Source of the DNA: Haloglomus halophilum
GTDB taxonomy: Archaea > Halobacteriota > Halobacteria > Halobacteriales > Haloarculaceae
Assembly (NCBI RefSeq): GCF_024298885.1
Contig: NZ_CP101166.1
Span: 1,736,001-1,800,000 of the forward strand
Length of the DNA stretch: 64,000 bases
Reading direction: 5' to 3'
Of the stretch, positions 26,607 through 35,479 are shown piece after piece. Position numbers and translations under genes: made by a program. Position 1 is the first letter of the stretch. Each line of letters begins with the position of its first letter. The notes below the pieces were generated by a model. The model worked only from the letters and a program-made list of their open reading frames with translations, was not told where the DNA came from and searched no databases.

Positions 26607-26650
26607 GGTTGACACCGCTAGCGAGGGTGGATAGTTAAACGTTGTGCGAT

Positions 26651-26667
26651 TTGCCACTGAATGGCAA
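26651..26667. promoter_or_regulatory. Inverted repeat in divergent phaR-maoC promoter
   Basis: TTGCCA (26651-26656) and TGGCAA (26662-26667) form a perfect 6-5-6 inverted repeat between the divergent phaR-like and maoC genes. It lies just upstream of the phaR TATA element. As the PhaR of Haloferax mediterranei controls its own promoter, this is a candidate operator. Confidence 0.5.
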
Positions 26668-26742
26668 TAGATACCCTCAACTACCGGATGGCGTTGTCAA
26701 TCAGCAGCGTTTTATGAATTCGAACGCCTAGTGGACCAACGA

Positions 26743-27381
26743 ATGAGTTCTGGTTCCGGGTACCCATCGGTCTTCGACTACTGGTCGCGGACCTCCACGG
26801 CGATGGTCGAGGGCATGATCGAGGCGAACCGCGCGGCGGCCACGGCGTTCACCATGTCGGCAGATTCCCGTTCCGACGCCGATTCGGAGGCCGAGCGTGG
26901 CCGCCGGGCGGAGGAGCGCATCACCGCGGGCGGCGACCTCCCGGAGTGGGAGACCGATATCGAGACGGCCGGCACCAGCCGTACCCTGTCGGTCGGTGAC
27001 CGTGTCCGCTTCTCGAAGCGCCTCTCCGAGGCGGATGTCGAGCGCTTCGCCGCCGCCTCCGGCGACACCAACCCCCTCCATCTCGACGAGGAGTGGGCTC
27101 AGGAGACGCGCTTCGAGGGCCGGATCGCACACGGCACGCTCGTCGCGGGCACCATCAGTGCCGCGCTCGCACGGCTGCCGGGTGGGGTCATCTACCTCTC
27201 GCAGGACCTCGAGTTCCGCGCCCCCGTCCGCATCGGCGACTCCGTCACCGCCGACGTCGAGGTCGTCGAGGACCTCGGCAAGGACCGCTTCCGCCTCCGG
27301 ACGACCGTCGAGTCCGAGGGCCGGACCGTCATCGACGGCGAGGCCGTCGTCCTCATCGAGGACGTCCCGGACCACGACTGA
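26743..27381 (+). CDS. MaoC-family (R)-enoyl-CoA hydratase with N-terminal extension
   Basis: 212 residues. The C-terminal 140 residues form a hot-dog domain with the hydratase-2 motif: FAAASGDTNPLHLDEEWA (catalytic Asp and His) and GRIAHGTLVAG. Such PhaJ-type enzymes make (R)-3-hydroxyacyl-CoA from beta-oxidation intermediates for PHA synthesis. About 75 extra residues precede it, starting with an amphipathic helix (PSVFDYWSRTSTAMVEGMI) and then a charged linker. The ATG at 26743 follows CGTTTTATG (26709-26717) by about 27-30 nt. It is divergent from the pha operon. Confidence 0.88.
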   Translation: MSSGSGYPSVFDYWSRTSTAMVEGMIEANRAAATAFTMSADSRSDADSEAERGRRAEERITAGGDLPEWETDIETAGTSRTLSVGDRVRFSKRLSEADVERFAAASGDTNPLHLDEEWAQETRFEGRIAHGTLVAGTISAALARLPGGVIYLSQDLEFRAPVRIGDSVTADVEVVEDLGKDRFRLRTTVESEGRTVIDGEAVVLIEDVPDHD

Positions 27382-27398
27382 CGCCGCCGTTCTCGATC

Positions 27399-28277
27399 TC
27401 AGTCCCCGGCCAGGAACCGTCGGACGCTCCGGGCGAACCGTTCGGGCGCCTCGCGCGGTGTCCAGTGACCACAGTCACCGAACACCTCCAGCGACGCGCC
27501 CGTCTCCTCGGCCGCCGTCACCGACCACGACGCCGGGAGCAGCGGGTCCTGCTTCCCGTGGACGAACAGCGTCTCGGCGTCGAGTTCGTCCAGTCGGTCG
27601 GAGAAGTCCGTCCGGAGGCCGTCGGTCCGGAACTCGTCGCGCTGCCACGACGACACCGTCCGCCCGACGGCCGCCGACCCGACGGCCTCGTACACGTCGG
27701 CCACGAGGTCGTCCGGCGGCGCGCCGCCGGTCATCGTCCGCAGATGCTCGCGCACGGCCGTCCGGCTGCTCCCGATCCCCGCCCACCAGCCACGGTGGGC
27801 GAACGGCGTCCGGAGCATCGCCGCCGCCGCCGGTCGCCACGGTGCGTCGGCGCCCAGCCCGTAGCTGTTGACGAGGACGAGCCGGTCGGCGCCGTGCGCG
27901 AGCGCGTGGCCCAGCGCCACGCCGCCACCCATCGACACGCCGACCAGGGACGGCTGGTCCAGCCCGCGGTCCGTGACGAACTCTCGGGTCGCCCGCCGGA
28001 AGAACCGTGTCGTGTACGACAGCCGGGGCTTCTCGCTCCCCCCGTGACCGGGCAGGTCGGGGGCGTACACCCGCCGGTCCTCGGCCAGTGCCGGCAGGAG
28101 GTGGCGGAAGGAGACATCGGCTGCGTCGAGGCCGATGCCGTGCAGGAGGACGACCGGTGGGGCGTCCTCGGGGCCGGCGACGCGGTAGCGCAGCTCCGTC
28201 TCCCGGGGGTTGCCGCGCCCGTCGCCGGTCTCGACCGTCGTGTGGCGGACCTCGCCCGCGCTCGTCGATTCGCTCAC
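27399..28277 (-). CDS. Alpha/beta hydrolase
   Basis: 292 residues, start GTG at 28277. The family pattern is complete: oxyanion motif LLHGIGLD, nucleophile elbow GVSMGGGVA (Ser), acid in HGKQDPLLP (Asp) and base in GDCGHWTPRE (His). A cap domain lies between about residues 140 and 215. The substrate is unknown; such genes near PHA loci may be esterases or haloperoxidase-like enzymes. It is convergent with the MaoC gene. Confidence 0.85.
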   Translation of the reverse strand: MSESTSAGEVRHTTVETGDGRGNPRETELRYRVAGPEDAPPVVLLHGIGLDAADVSFRHLLPALAEDRRVYAPDLPGHGGSEKPRLSYTTRFFRRATREFVTDRGLDQPSLVGVSMGGGVALGHALAHGADRLVLVNSYGLGADAPWRPAAAAMLRTPFAHRGWWAGIGSSRTAVREHLRTMTGGAPPDDLVADVYEAVGSAAVGRTVSSWQRDEFRTDGLRTDFSDRLDELDAETLFVHGKQDPLLPASWSVTAAEETGASLEVFGDCGHWTPREAPERFARSVRRFLAGD

Positions 28278-28461
28278 TGGGTGAGGTTGGGGCCCCGTGG
28301 GTAACCCGGTTTCGCCTCGTTACGACGCTCGATTCGATGGGTGTTCAGGAATCAACACGCGAACAATCTGGATTATCTGATTACGTCTGGTTCTGGCATC
28401 ATATACTCGATATCCGAAGATTGTTGCGGGTCTCAGATGGTTACCCTCCTGGCGCGGGTCG

Positions 28462-29007
28462 CTACCGGTTCACCACCAGCAGCGCCACCCGCTCGCGGAC
28501 GAGTGCCGGCAGGTCGGCGTCCGTCGCCGCCAGTTCCGCGTCGTCGATGCCGAAGAACGCCCGCACTCGCTCGGCGTCGTAGTCGCCCAGCGTCTCGCCC
28601 GGTTCGAGGAGCGACCGGACCGCCTCGGCGGCGGCCGCCTCGTCGCCGCCCTCGTCGTCGGCCGCCACCAGAACGACCGCTCTCGTCGCTCCCGGACCGA
28701 CACCCATCTCGAGCGCGCGGTCGATCTGCCGGCGCCCGGCCGCGTACAGCAGGACCTCGACGGCGCGGTCCCGGGCGATGCCCTCGCCCCGGGCGCGTTC
28801 GCGGTCGGCGAGCTCGACGGCTCGTTCGAGGTGCCGCCGGTCCACGACGAGGTTCGCGTCGAAGGCCTGCACGGTGACGCCGTGCTCGGTGGCGGCGGTG
28901 TCCAGCTCGGCGACCAGCGCGTCCACGCCGTCGAAGACGGGGACTGCTTCGGGTGTGCCCGACTCCGCCTCGCCCGTGACGTGGACGATGCCCTCGACGA
29001 GCCGCAT
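28462..29007 (-). CDS. cgi121: KEOPS complex subunit Cgi121
   Basis: 181 residues. VQAFDANLVVDRRHLERAVE and EVLLYAAGRRQIDRALEMGV match the Cgi121/TPRKB core, and LGDYDAERVRAFFGIDDAEL follows. Cgi121 binds the tRNA acceptor end and recruits it to KEOPS, activating Bud32. Its ATG overlaps the stop codon of hel308 (TGATG), so the pair is translationally coupled. The catalytic partner Kae1-Bud32 lies at 11614-13272. The C-terminus keeps an extra 20 acidic residues. Confidence 0.92.
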   Translation of the reverse strand: MRLVEGIVHVTGEAESGTPEAVPVFDGVDALVAELDTAATEHGVTVQAFDANLVVDRRHLERAVELADRERARGEGIARDRAVEVLLYAAGRRQIDRALEMGVGPGATRAVVLVAADDEGGDEAAAAEAVRSLLEPGETLGDYDAERVRAFFGIDDAELAATDADLPALVRERVALLVVNR

Positions 29008-31280
29008 CAGAACTCACCCAGGCTGGTCTGGTCCTCGTCGTCCGTCTCGTCCAGTACGGGCGCGGCGTCGGGGTCCGGCTCCACGCCGTCCATGTCGGGG
29101 TCGGTGTGTCCGGCCGCCTCAAGCACGCTCTCGGCGGTCCTCTCGCGGCCGCGGAGCGCGCCAAGCACGACGGCCTTGTTCGCGTTCCGCAGCGCCTCGC
29201 GGTCCTCGATGCCGGCCTCGAACAGCCGGCGGGCGCGCTTGCGACCGACCCCGCGCACGCCCGCGAGGTCGACCAGTTCCTCGCGGACGCCGTGCTGGAC
29301 CCGGATGCGGGCCTCTCGAACCGCGGGTGCGATGCCGAGGTCGAGTTCGGCAGCGAGCTGCTCGGCCGCGCCCAGCAGCCACTCGGCGGTGTCGACCTTC
29401 CCGCGGATGTCGCCGGGGCCGACGCCGTAGCGCTCGGTGATGCGGTCCTCCTCGACCTCGTCGGCCCAGTCCTCGAGCAGTTTCGCCGTCTTGAGCGCCG
29501 AGAGCCAGTCGTCGAACGCGTCGTCGAACTCGCTGGGGAGTCGGCCACAGAACTCGGACTCGCGCTCGTAGGCCAGTTCCGTGAACTCCTCCTGCTCGCC
29601 CGAGCGGAGGTAGAGCTGGTACATGTCCGGCGTGCGCGAGACGAGGTGATAGAGGCCGAGTGCCGTCGGGCGGCCCTCCGTGGCACGGAGTCCGTCGATT
29701 ATCTCGGCGGCGCTCATCGGGTCGAGATACAGGCGGGAGACGGTGTGGCCCATGCCGGTGGCGCTGAGGTCGTCGCCGTCGGCGTCGATGAACCCGTTAC
29801 GCTCCAGGTACGCCAGCATGTCGTCCATCACCTGCTCGAGGAAGGCGTCCTCGTCGGTCTGGCTGGCGTACAGCGTCTCCTGGAGGAACTCCAGCAGGCC
29901 CTCGCGCGAGTCAGCGAAGCCCGACGCGATGGTGGCGAGCAGATGGGTCCGCATCGCCGGCTCCGCGGCGAGTTTCGACTGCACCGGCTCGGGGTCGGCC
30001 CAGACGTACCGCTCGAACAGTTCGTCGAGTTCGTCGTGGCTCTTCGCCAGCAACAGCGCCTCCCCGTACGGGTCCATCCCCGGTCGCCCGGCGCGGCCCA
30101 TCATCTGGTGCACTTCGAGGACCGAGAGGGGTTGCATCCCGCCGGCCTCGCCGGAGTAGCGTCGCCAGTCCCGCACGACGACACGCCGGGAGGGGGTGTT
30201 GACGCCCGCCGCGAGCGTCGGCGTCGCGGCGATGCACTTGACGAGGCGGTCCCGGAAGGCGTCCTCGACGAGCGAGCGCATGTTGCTGGACAGGCCGGCG
30301 TGGTGGAACGCGGCGCCCTTCTCGACGGCGTCGGCCAGGTCCTCGCTGGTCTCGGTGTCGTTGTCGTCGCGGATCTCCGCGGCGATCTCGCGGAGTCGGG
30401 AGAACTCGTCGCCGTCGAGGTGGTCGTTCGTGACGTTGGCGAGCCGTTTGGCCGCGCCCTCGGCGTTGCGGCGCGAGTTGACGAACACGAGCGAGGAGCC
30501 GCGGCCGTCACCCCCGCCAGCATCAGACTCCCCCTCGTCCTCGTCGGGCGTCAGCGTGTCCCGGACGATGGCCTCGGTGGCCTTCTCGCTCCCCTGGCTG
30601 GGGAGGTGCTCCTGACTGCCGTCGTCGAAGTGGAGCGCCTCGCCGAAGTGGACGCCCTTCCGCAACTCGATGGGCCGCCAGTCGGAATCGACGAGCGCGG
30701 CGTCGAGCCAGTCGGCCAGTGCGTCGGCGTTGCCGATTGTGGCCGAGAGTGCCACTACCTGGAGCCCGGGGTTGATGCGCCGGAGCTTCGCGAGTGTCAC
30801 TTCGAGCGTGGGCCCGCGCTGGCTGTCGTCCACGAGGTGGACCTCGTCGGCGACCACGCAGTCCAGCCGGCTCAGCCAGGAGGCGTCGTTCCGGACCAGC
30901 GAGTCGACCTTCTCGGAGGTGGCGACGATGATGTCCTTCTCGCCGAGCCAGCGTTCCTCGGACTCGTAGTTGCCCGTCGAGACGCCGATCTCGACGCCGT
31001 AGCGGGAGAACTCCTCGAACTCGTCGCGTTTCTCCGACGCGAGCGCCCGCAGCGGGACGATGTAGAGGGCTTTTCCGCCGCGCTGCACGGCAGAGAGCAT
31101 CGCGAGTTCGGCAACGAGGGTCTTGCCGGAGGCGGTGGGGACCGAGGCGACGAGCGAGTCCCCCTGCGTGACGCCGGCCTCGACGGCCTCGGCCTGGGGC
31201 GGGTACAGCTCCTCGATACCGTCCGCGCGGAGGTGCTCGGGGAGCCACTCCGGGACCCCGTCGACCTCGGAGACGTTCAT
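29007..31280 (-). CDS. hel308: ATP-dependent DNA helicase Hel308
   Basis: 757 residues, superfamily 2 Ski2-like helicase. Motifs in order: Q-motif region [12 protein letters not shown], Walker [30 protein letters not shown], and motif [12 protein letters not shown]. The winged-helix and ratchet domains follow, then a helix-hairpin-helix ([16 protein letters not shown]). The C-terminus ends QTSLGEF, a PCNA-binding PIP-box. Hel308 unwinds forked DNA at stalled replication forks. The ATG at 31280 ([10 protein letters not shown]) matches family starts; frame upstream is not conserved-looking. Confidence 0.96.
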   Translation of the reverse strand: MNVSEVDGVPEWLPEHLRADGIEELYPPQAEAVEAGVTQGDSLVASVPTASGKTLVAELAMLSAVQRGGKALYIVPLRALASEKRDEFEEFSRYGVEIGVSTGNYESEERWLGEKDIIVATSEKVDSLVRNDASWLSRLDCVVADEVHLVDDSQRGPTLEVTLAKLRRINPGLQVVALSATIGNADALADWLDAALVDSDWRPIELRKGVHFGEALHFDDGSQEHLPSQGSEKATEAIVRDTLTPDEDEGESDAGGGDGRGSSLVFVNSRRNAEGAAKRLANVTNDHLDGDEFSRLREIAAEIRDDNDTETSEDLADAVEKGAAFHHAGLSSNMRSLVEDAFRDRLVKCIAATPTLAAGVNTPSRRVVVRDWRRYSGEAGGMQPLSVLEVHQMMGRAGRPGMDPYGEALLLAKSHDELDELFERYVWADPEPVQSKLAAEPAMRTHLLATIASGFADSREGLLEFLQETLYASQTDEDAFLEQVMDDMLAYLERNGFIDADGDDLSATGMGHTVSRLYLDPMSAAEIIDGLRATEGRPTALGLYHLVSRTPDMYQLYLRSGEQEEFTELAYERESEFCGRLPSEFDDAFDDWLSALKTAKLLEDWADEVEEDRITERYGVGPGDIRGKVDTAEWLLGAAEQLAAELDLGIAPAVREARIRVQHGVREELVDLAGVRGVGRKRARRLFEAGIEDREALRNANKAVVLGALRGRERTAESVLEAAGHTDPDMDGVEPDPDAAPVLDETDDEDQTSLGEF

Positions 31281-31423
31281 TGTCGGTGGGTGGGTCGTCC
31301 TGCGTTTTAAACTGTCGTGGGCGACCGCTCGCCCACGGGCGCCGCCCTCCACGACATCTCACATCCCGAACAGAAATCCCCTTCAGCGGCCGCTTATGGG
31401 GGTGGCTGTCCTGTACACGTCCA

Positions 31424-32815
31424 ATGCGCCCCCGCGAACTCGTCGGCCTCCTCCGCAACCGCGACTTCGCGCTCCTCGTCGGTGGCCGGCTCGTCACCAA
31501 CGCCGGCGACAGCCTCTACTACATCGCGGCGATGTGGCTCGTCTACGACCTGACCGGCTCCGAACTGTACACCGGCATCGCGGGGTTCCTGACGATGGCG
31601 CCCGCGGCGCTCCAGTTCCTGTTCGGCCCGCTCGTCGACCGCACCCCGCTTGGTCCGCTGCTGGTCGGCACACAGGTCGTGCAGGGCCTGCTCGTGCTCG
31701 TCGTCCCCATCGCCCACTTCTTCGACATGCTGTCCGTGTGGGTCGTGCTGGTCGTGATGCCGTTGCTGTCGCTGCTCAACCAGCCCGTGTATCCGGCCCA
31801 GAGCGCCGCCCTCCCGCGCATCGTCGACCGCGAGGAGCTCGTCGGCGCGAACTCCGTCCTGACCATCGCCTACCAGGGCGTCGACGCCGGCTTCAACGCC
31901 CTCGGCGGCATCGTCGTCGCGGCGTTCGGCGCCGTCACGCTGTTCCTCGTCGACTCGGTGACGTTCGCGGTCGCGACGCTGCTGTTCCTCGGGCTGGACA
32001 TCCCCGCGGCCGGCGCGGGCGACGTGGAGGATGAGGGGAGTGAGGAGGGTGAGGGCGCGCCCGGTGACGCCGGCGACGAGGACGCGGCGCCCGAGGCCAG
32101 CGACCCGGCGGCCGTCCCGGACGGCGGCGAGGAAGCCGAGGCGGACGCCGACGACGTTTCCGACCACGACGAGGCCGCCCCCGGTGGCTGGGATGGCTAC
32201 CTCGCGGACCTGCGCGAGGGCATCGGCTTCCTCCGCGGGACCGTCGTCGCCAAGCTCACGCTGGGCGTCGTCATCGTCAACTTCGCGTTCGGTGGCGTGA
32301 TGGCCGTCCTTCCCTCGTACGGCGACAGCTTCGGCGGCGCGGGTGCGTACGGGCTGCTCGCGGCCGCCGTCGGCGTCGGCATGCTGACCGGCTCGCTCGT
32401 CGGCAACCTCGTCGAGGAGTGGCCGTTCGGCTACGTCGTCAGCGGCGGGATGGGGCTGGGCGCGGTGCTGTGGACCGCCGCCATCACCGTCGACACGATG
32501 CCCGCGACGCCGGTGTTGCTCGCGCTCGCGCTCGTGCCCGCGGGGACGATGAACGTCCTCGTCTTCTCGCTGGTACAGGCCGTCGTCCCCGACCGGCTGC
32601 TCGGCCGCGCGATGTCGGTCATCATGAGCGGCGCGACCGTGATGACGCCCGTCGGCGCGCTCGTCGGCGGTGCCGTCGCGGACGCGACCTCGCCCGGGCT
32701 CGTCCTCTACGGGAACGCGGTCGCGACGGCGCTGTTCGCGCTGTACGTCTTCGCGGTGCCGAGCCTCCGGCGTATCCCGCGGGTGGGCTCGGTCTCGACG
32801 CTCTCGGCGGAGTGA
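31424..32815 (+). CDS. MFS transporter with long acidic central loop
   Basis: 463 residues with about 12 membrane helices in two halves. The N-terminus RNRDFALLVGGRLVTNAGDS and GPLVDRTPLGPLLV (loop 2-3) are typical of the MFS_3/enterobactin-exporter-like group. Between the two halves lies a cytoplasmic loop of about 85 residues made almost only of Asp, Glu, Gly and Ala (from about residue 192 to 260). Transported substrate unknown; drug or metabolite efflux is likely. The ATG at 31424 is the best start, as upstream frame is Arg-rich and non-family. Confidence 0.85.
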   Translation: MRPRELVGLLRNRDFALLVGGRLVTNAGDSLYYIAAMWLVYDLTGSELYTGIAGFLTMAPAALQFLFGPLVDRTPLGPLLVGTQVVQGLLVLVVPIAHFFDMLSVWVVLVVMPLLSLLNQPVYPAQSAALPRIVDREELVGANSVLTIAYQGVDAGFNALGGIVVAAFGAVTLFLVDSVTFAVATLLFLGLDIPAAGAGDVEDEGSEEGEGAPGDAGDEDAAPEASDPAAVPDGGEEAEADADDVSDHDEAAPGGWDGYLADLREGIGFLRGTVVAKLTLGVVIVNFAFGGVMAVLPSYGDSFGGAGAYGLLAAAVGVGMLTGSLVGNLVEEWPFGYVVSGGMGLGAVLWTAAITVDTMPATPVLLALALVPAGTMNVLVFSLVQAVVPDRLLGRAMSVIMSGATVMTPVGALVGGAVADATSPGLVLYGNAVATALFALYVFAVPSLRRIPRVGSVSTLSAE

Positions 32816-32845
32816 GCGACGGCGGAGGGCGACGTGGCACCTGCC

Positions 32846-34288
32846 TCAGAATATCTCGTCGATATCGATGAACGCCCCGTCGCGTGCGCCCCGGACGGTC
32901 ACGTTCTGCCCCAGCGTCACGTCCGCGTCGCCACGCAGCTTCACCGTCTCCTCTCCGTCGTCGATCTTGATTGGGTCGCCCGTCTGGACGACCGTGCCCG
33001 TGAACTCGACCGTGCCCGACTCGGCGCTCCCGGTGTCGGCGTCGGCTCCGGTCCCGCTGTCGGCCACGTTCGCCGCATCGTCGCCGTCGTCGTCGGCGAA
33101 GGCACCCAGCCCGGCCTCCGCGTCGGCGCCCGTGTCGTCGTTCGACTCGCCCCCGGCGTCCGCGTCGCCCCCGGTCGCCGACAGCCCGCCCTCCAGATGG
33201 GTGACCGTCGACTGCCAGCCCGCCGACGCCTCGAGGTCGTCCTGCCAGCCGTCCTGGATCTCGACCTCGGCGGCCAGCACCTCGTCGCCGGGGCCGATGT
33301 CGAGGTCGGCCTTGTCGCCCCAGAGCGCGACGCGGATGTCGCCGCTCCCGTCCTGCAGGCGGACGTTCCGGACCTGCCCCTCGCTGCCGTCGTCGCGGTC
33401 GAAGGTCCGTTTCGGGTCGGCCGAGCGGACGACGCCCGCGATGTCGACCGTCTGGCCGATCTCGACCGCGTCGATATCCGTCGTCTCGGGGACGAACTCC
33501 ACGTCGGCGTCGACGGCCTCGACCGCGCTCCGGTCGTTGACGTGGAGTTCGAGGTTGCCGTCGCGCTCGCGGACGTAGCCGTCGACGATTTCGACGGTGT
33601 CGCCCGGCTCGAACTCCTCGATGAGTTCGGTCTGCTCGTCCCAGAGCGTCACCCGGAGGCGGCCGGTCTCGTCGCCGATGACGAGATTGCCGACGCGCCC
33701 CTCGCTGCCGTCGTCGCGGTCGAACGTCCGGACGGCCTCCGTGTCCAGCACCACGCCGTCGACGGTCACGTCGGACTGGCCCATGGCGAGCGCGTCGATG
33801 CTGACGCCGCCCTCGAGGTCGACGTCCAGTTCGGCCTCCTCGTCGACCTCGACGCGGTCGGCGCTCACCTCGAGCCCGCTGTAGCCGTCCTTTGGGCGGC
33901 CCTTGATGCGCAGGACCTGTCCCGGCTCCAGTTCCTCGGTCGCGGCGGCGGCGTCCTCGTCCCACATGGCGAGGCGGACGTGCCCGGTCTCGTCGGCGAC
34001 CTCGACGTTGACGACACGGCCCTCGGCGTCCTCCTCGTCGCGCTCGAAGGTCCGCAGGTCGCCGACGGAGACGACCTTCCCGAGGAACTGCACCTCCTCC
34101 ATCCCCGGCTCGATATCCGCGATGCCCTCGACCTCGCTCTCGCCGAGGTCCTCGGCGATGAGCATGGCGGCGACCTCCTCGTCGACCAGCCCGCCCATCT
34201 CCTCGACCTTGGCCTCGACGGCCTCCCGGAATGCCTCCTCCTCGATGTCCGCGTCGATATCCGCGTAGATGTCCTCGATGGCGCCCAT
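32846..34288 (-). CDS. Replication protein A-like ssDNA-binding protein, multiple OB folds
   Basis: 480 residues with at least three OB-fold repeats: FLGKVVSVGDLRTFERDE, DGVVLDTEAVRTFDRDDG and AGVVRSADPKRTFDRDDG each start a fold followed by a VxLxLWD-type strand. A shorter fourth OB-like end (FTGTVVQTGDPIKIDD) follows an acidic linker. RPA coats single-stranded DNA in replication and repair. The start at 34288 (MGAIEDIYADID) is chosen to match family N-termini; an in-frame ATG at 34396 with its own TATA-like element could add 36 residues. The acidic linker between folds is characteristic of haloarchaea. Confidence 0.88.
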   Translation of the reverse strand: MGAIEDIYADIDADIEEEAFREAVEAKVEEMGGLVDEEVAAMLIAEDLGESEVEGIADIEPGMEEVQFLGKVVSVGDLRTFERDEEDAEGRVVNVEVADETGHVRLAMWDEDAAAATEELEPGQVLRIKGRPKDGYSGLEVSADRVEVDEEAELDVDLEGGVSIDALAMGQSDVTVDGVVLDTEAVRTFDRDDGSEGRVGNLVIGDETGRLRVTLWDEQTELIEEFEPGDTVEIVDGYVRERDGNLELHVNDRSAVEAVDADVEFVPETTDIDAVEIGQTVDIAGVVRSADPKRTFDRDDGSEGQVRNVRLQDGSGDIRVALWGDKADLDIGPGDEVLAAEVEIQDGWQDDLEASAGWQSTVTHLEGGLSATGGDADAGGESNDDTGADAEAGLGAFADDDGDDAANVADSGTGADADTGSAESGTVEFTGTVVQTGDPIKIDDGEETVKLRGDADVTLGQNVTVRGARDGAFIDIDEIF

Positions 34289-34477
34289 CCTTGTCTCATC
34301 CGGGGTGGCGTTTCCGTTAAGCGTTGCCGTCCGGTCCGCGTCCGGTGGCCCCTCGCTCTCGGCGTCGGGGCGCTCCTCGGCCGTGTTCGGTTCCATACGG
34401 CTGCTGCTGCGGCTTCCGGTATGAAGTTCGGTCCGGCGCGCCGGCGACCGTCCGTGGCCGCCAGTCACCGCCCCAAC

Positions 34478-35074
34478 CTACGGCCAGCTCGACTCCTGCC
34501 AGCTGCCGTCCTCGTAGGCGACGATGGTGTCGAACAGCGAGGTGAGGGTGGCGATGGTCCGGTCGTCGTGCTGGTCCGGGTCGAGATGGTAGTGTGCGGT
34601 CGCGCCGGTCGCCTTCACGCGGTTGACGAGGACGTGGAGGAAGCGGAACGCACGCTTCAGCTCGACGTGTTCCAGCAGAACCGTTAGGGACTCGAAGATG
34701 AGGAGCGACCCGGTGCCCCAGTCGGTGAGGCGCTCGCTGACGGTGATTCCCAGCCCCGTCAGGTCCGCCGGCTCCTCGACGATGCGCTCGACATCGGGGT
34801 AGTCCCCTGCTCCGTCCCGCTCGGTCTCCTCGACCAGCACGGTCGTCTCCGGGGGCCCGCCGTTCATCTCCCAGCCGTCCAGCCAGCGTGCGGGGTCGTC
34901 GGCGTAGGAGACGACCAGCAGGCTCGACAGGTTGGGGGCGACGAGTTCGTCGAGATACGAGACCCGGGCGTCGCTGTCCAGCCGCCCGGAGAGGACCAGC
35001 ACGTTCGCCGCGTCGGCGAGCTCGGGGTCGTCGCTGCTCGACTCCCCCGCACCGGCCGATTCCCCCGCCGACAT
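34478..35074 (-). CDS. Haloarchaeal RecA/KaiC-like remnant, DUF7504-like
   Basis: 198 residues. ANVLVLSGRLDSDARVSYLD, SSLLVVSYADDPARWLDGW, LTGLGITVSERL and GSLLIFESLTVLLEHVELKR recall the alpha/beta core of the haloarchaeal DUF7504 proteins, which resemble KaiC/MEDS domains without a Walker A motif. The last strand reads TIVAYEDG. Function unknown; signal-transduction roles are guessed from the fold. The ATG at 35074 has a TATA-like TTATACC (35105-35099, minus) 25-31 nt upstream, embedded in a palindrome. Confidence 0.65.
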   Translation of the reverse strand: MSAGESAGAGESSSDDPELADAANVLVLSGRLDSDARVSYLDELVAPNLSSLLVVSYADDPARWLDGWEMNGGPPETTVLVEETERDGAGDYPDVERIVEEPADLTGLGITVSERLTDWGTGSLLIFESLTVLLEHVELKRAFRFLHVLVNRVKATGATAHYHLDPDQHDDRTIATLTSLFDTIVAYEDGSWQESSWP

Positions 35075-35101
35075 CACATGACCGATACCGTGCCCGCCGG
35101 T

Positions 35102-35118
35102 ATAAGCACGGTGCTTAT
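35102..35118. promoter_or_regulatory. 17-nt palindrome overlapping a TATA element
   Basis: ATAAGCAC (35102-35109) and GTGCTTAT (35111-35118) are perfect complements with one G between. The left arm overlaps the predicted TATA element of the DUF7504-like gene, so a bound protein would block or assist TBP. Regulator unknown. Confidence 0.5.
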
Positions 35119-35274
35119 CGACCCCGCATAAGGGCCCGGGTTCCGCCGGTTCTCGCTCCGCTGAGCGTTCAGACAGGCGAACTGCTACGGGCGTTGCAAC
35201 GGCGGCCGTGCCGCTCGCCGCTCGACCGGCCGTTTCGAAACCCCTATACGAACGTCCGCGCTACCCGAGAGTGA

Positions 35275-35347
35275 GTCCGGTTAGGGTAGTGGACTATCCT
35301 CTTGGCTTGCGGAGCCAGGGACCAGCGTTCAAATCGCTGACCGGACG
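35275..35347 (+). tRNA. tRNA-Arg (anticodon GCG)
   Basis: 73 nt fold into a full cloverleaf: acceptor GTCCGGT/ACCGGAC with discriminator G, D arm with AGTGG, anticodon stem TTGGC/GCCAG around the loop TTGCGGA (anticodon GCG, reading CGC and CGU), a 4-nt variable loop, and T stem CAGCG/CGCTG around TTCAAAT. There is no encoded CCA, usual in Archaea, and no intron. CCTATACG (35243-35250) is a likely promoter element about 30 nt upstream. Confidence 0.95.
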
Positions 35348-35479
35348 TAGACTTCTCGGAACGCGACCCGGCGAGCGCCGGCCGTGGCGCTCGCCGGGTC
35401 GGGTCGTCCACGGGTATTTATGTCCGGTTGCGCTCCGGCTCCCACGACCGTTTTCCCCGTCCGCGCCGAACCCCCGCGC

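Noticed and set aside
35275..35347. Alternative reading of the anticodon as TGC (Ala)
   Set aside because: That register breaks three of five anticodon stem pairs; the GCG register pairs fully.
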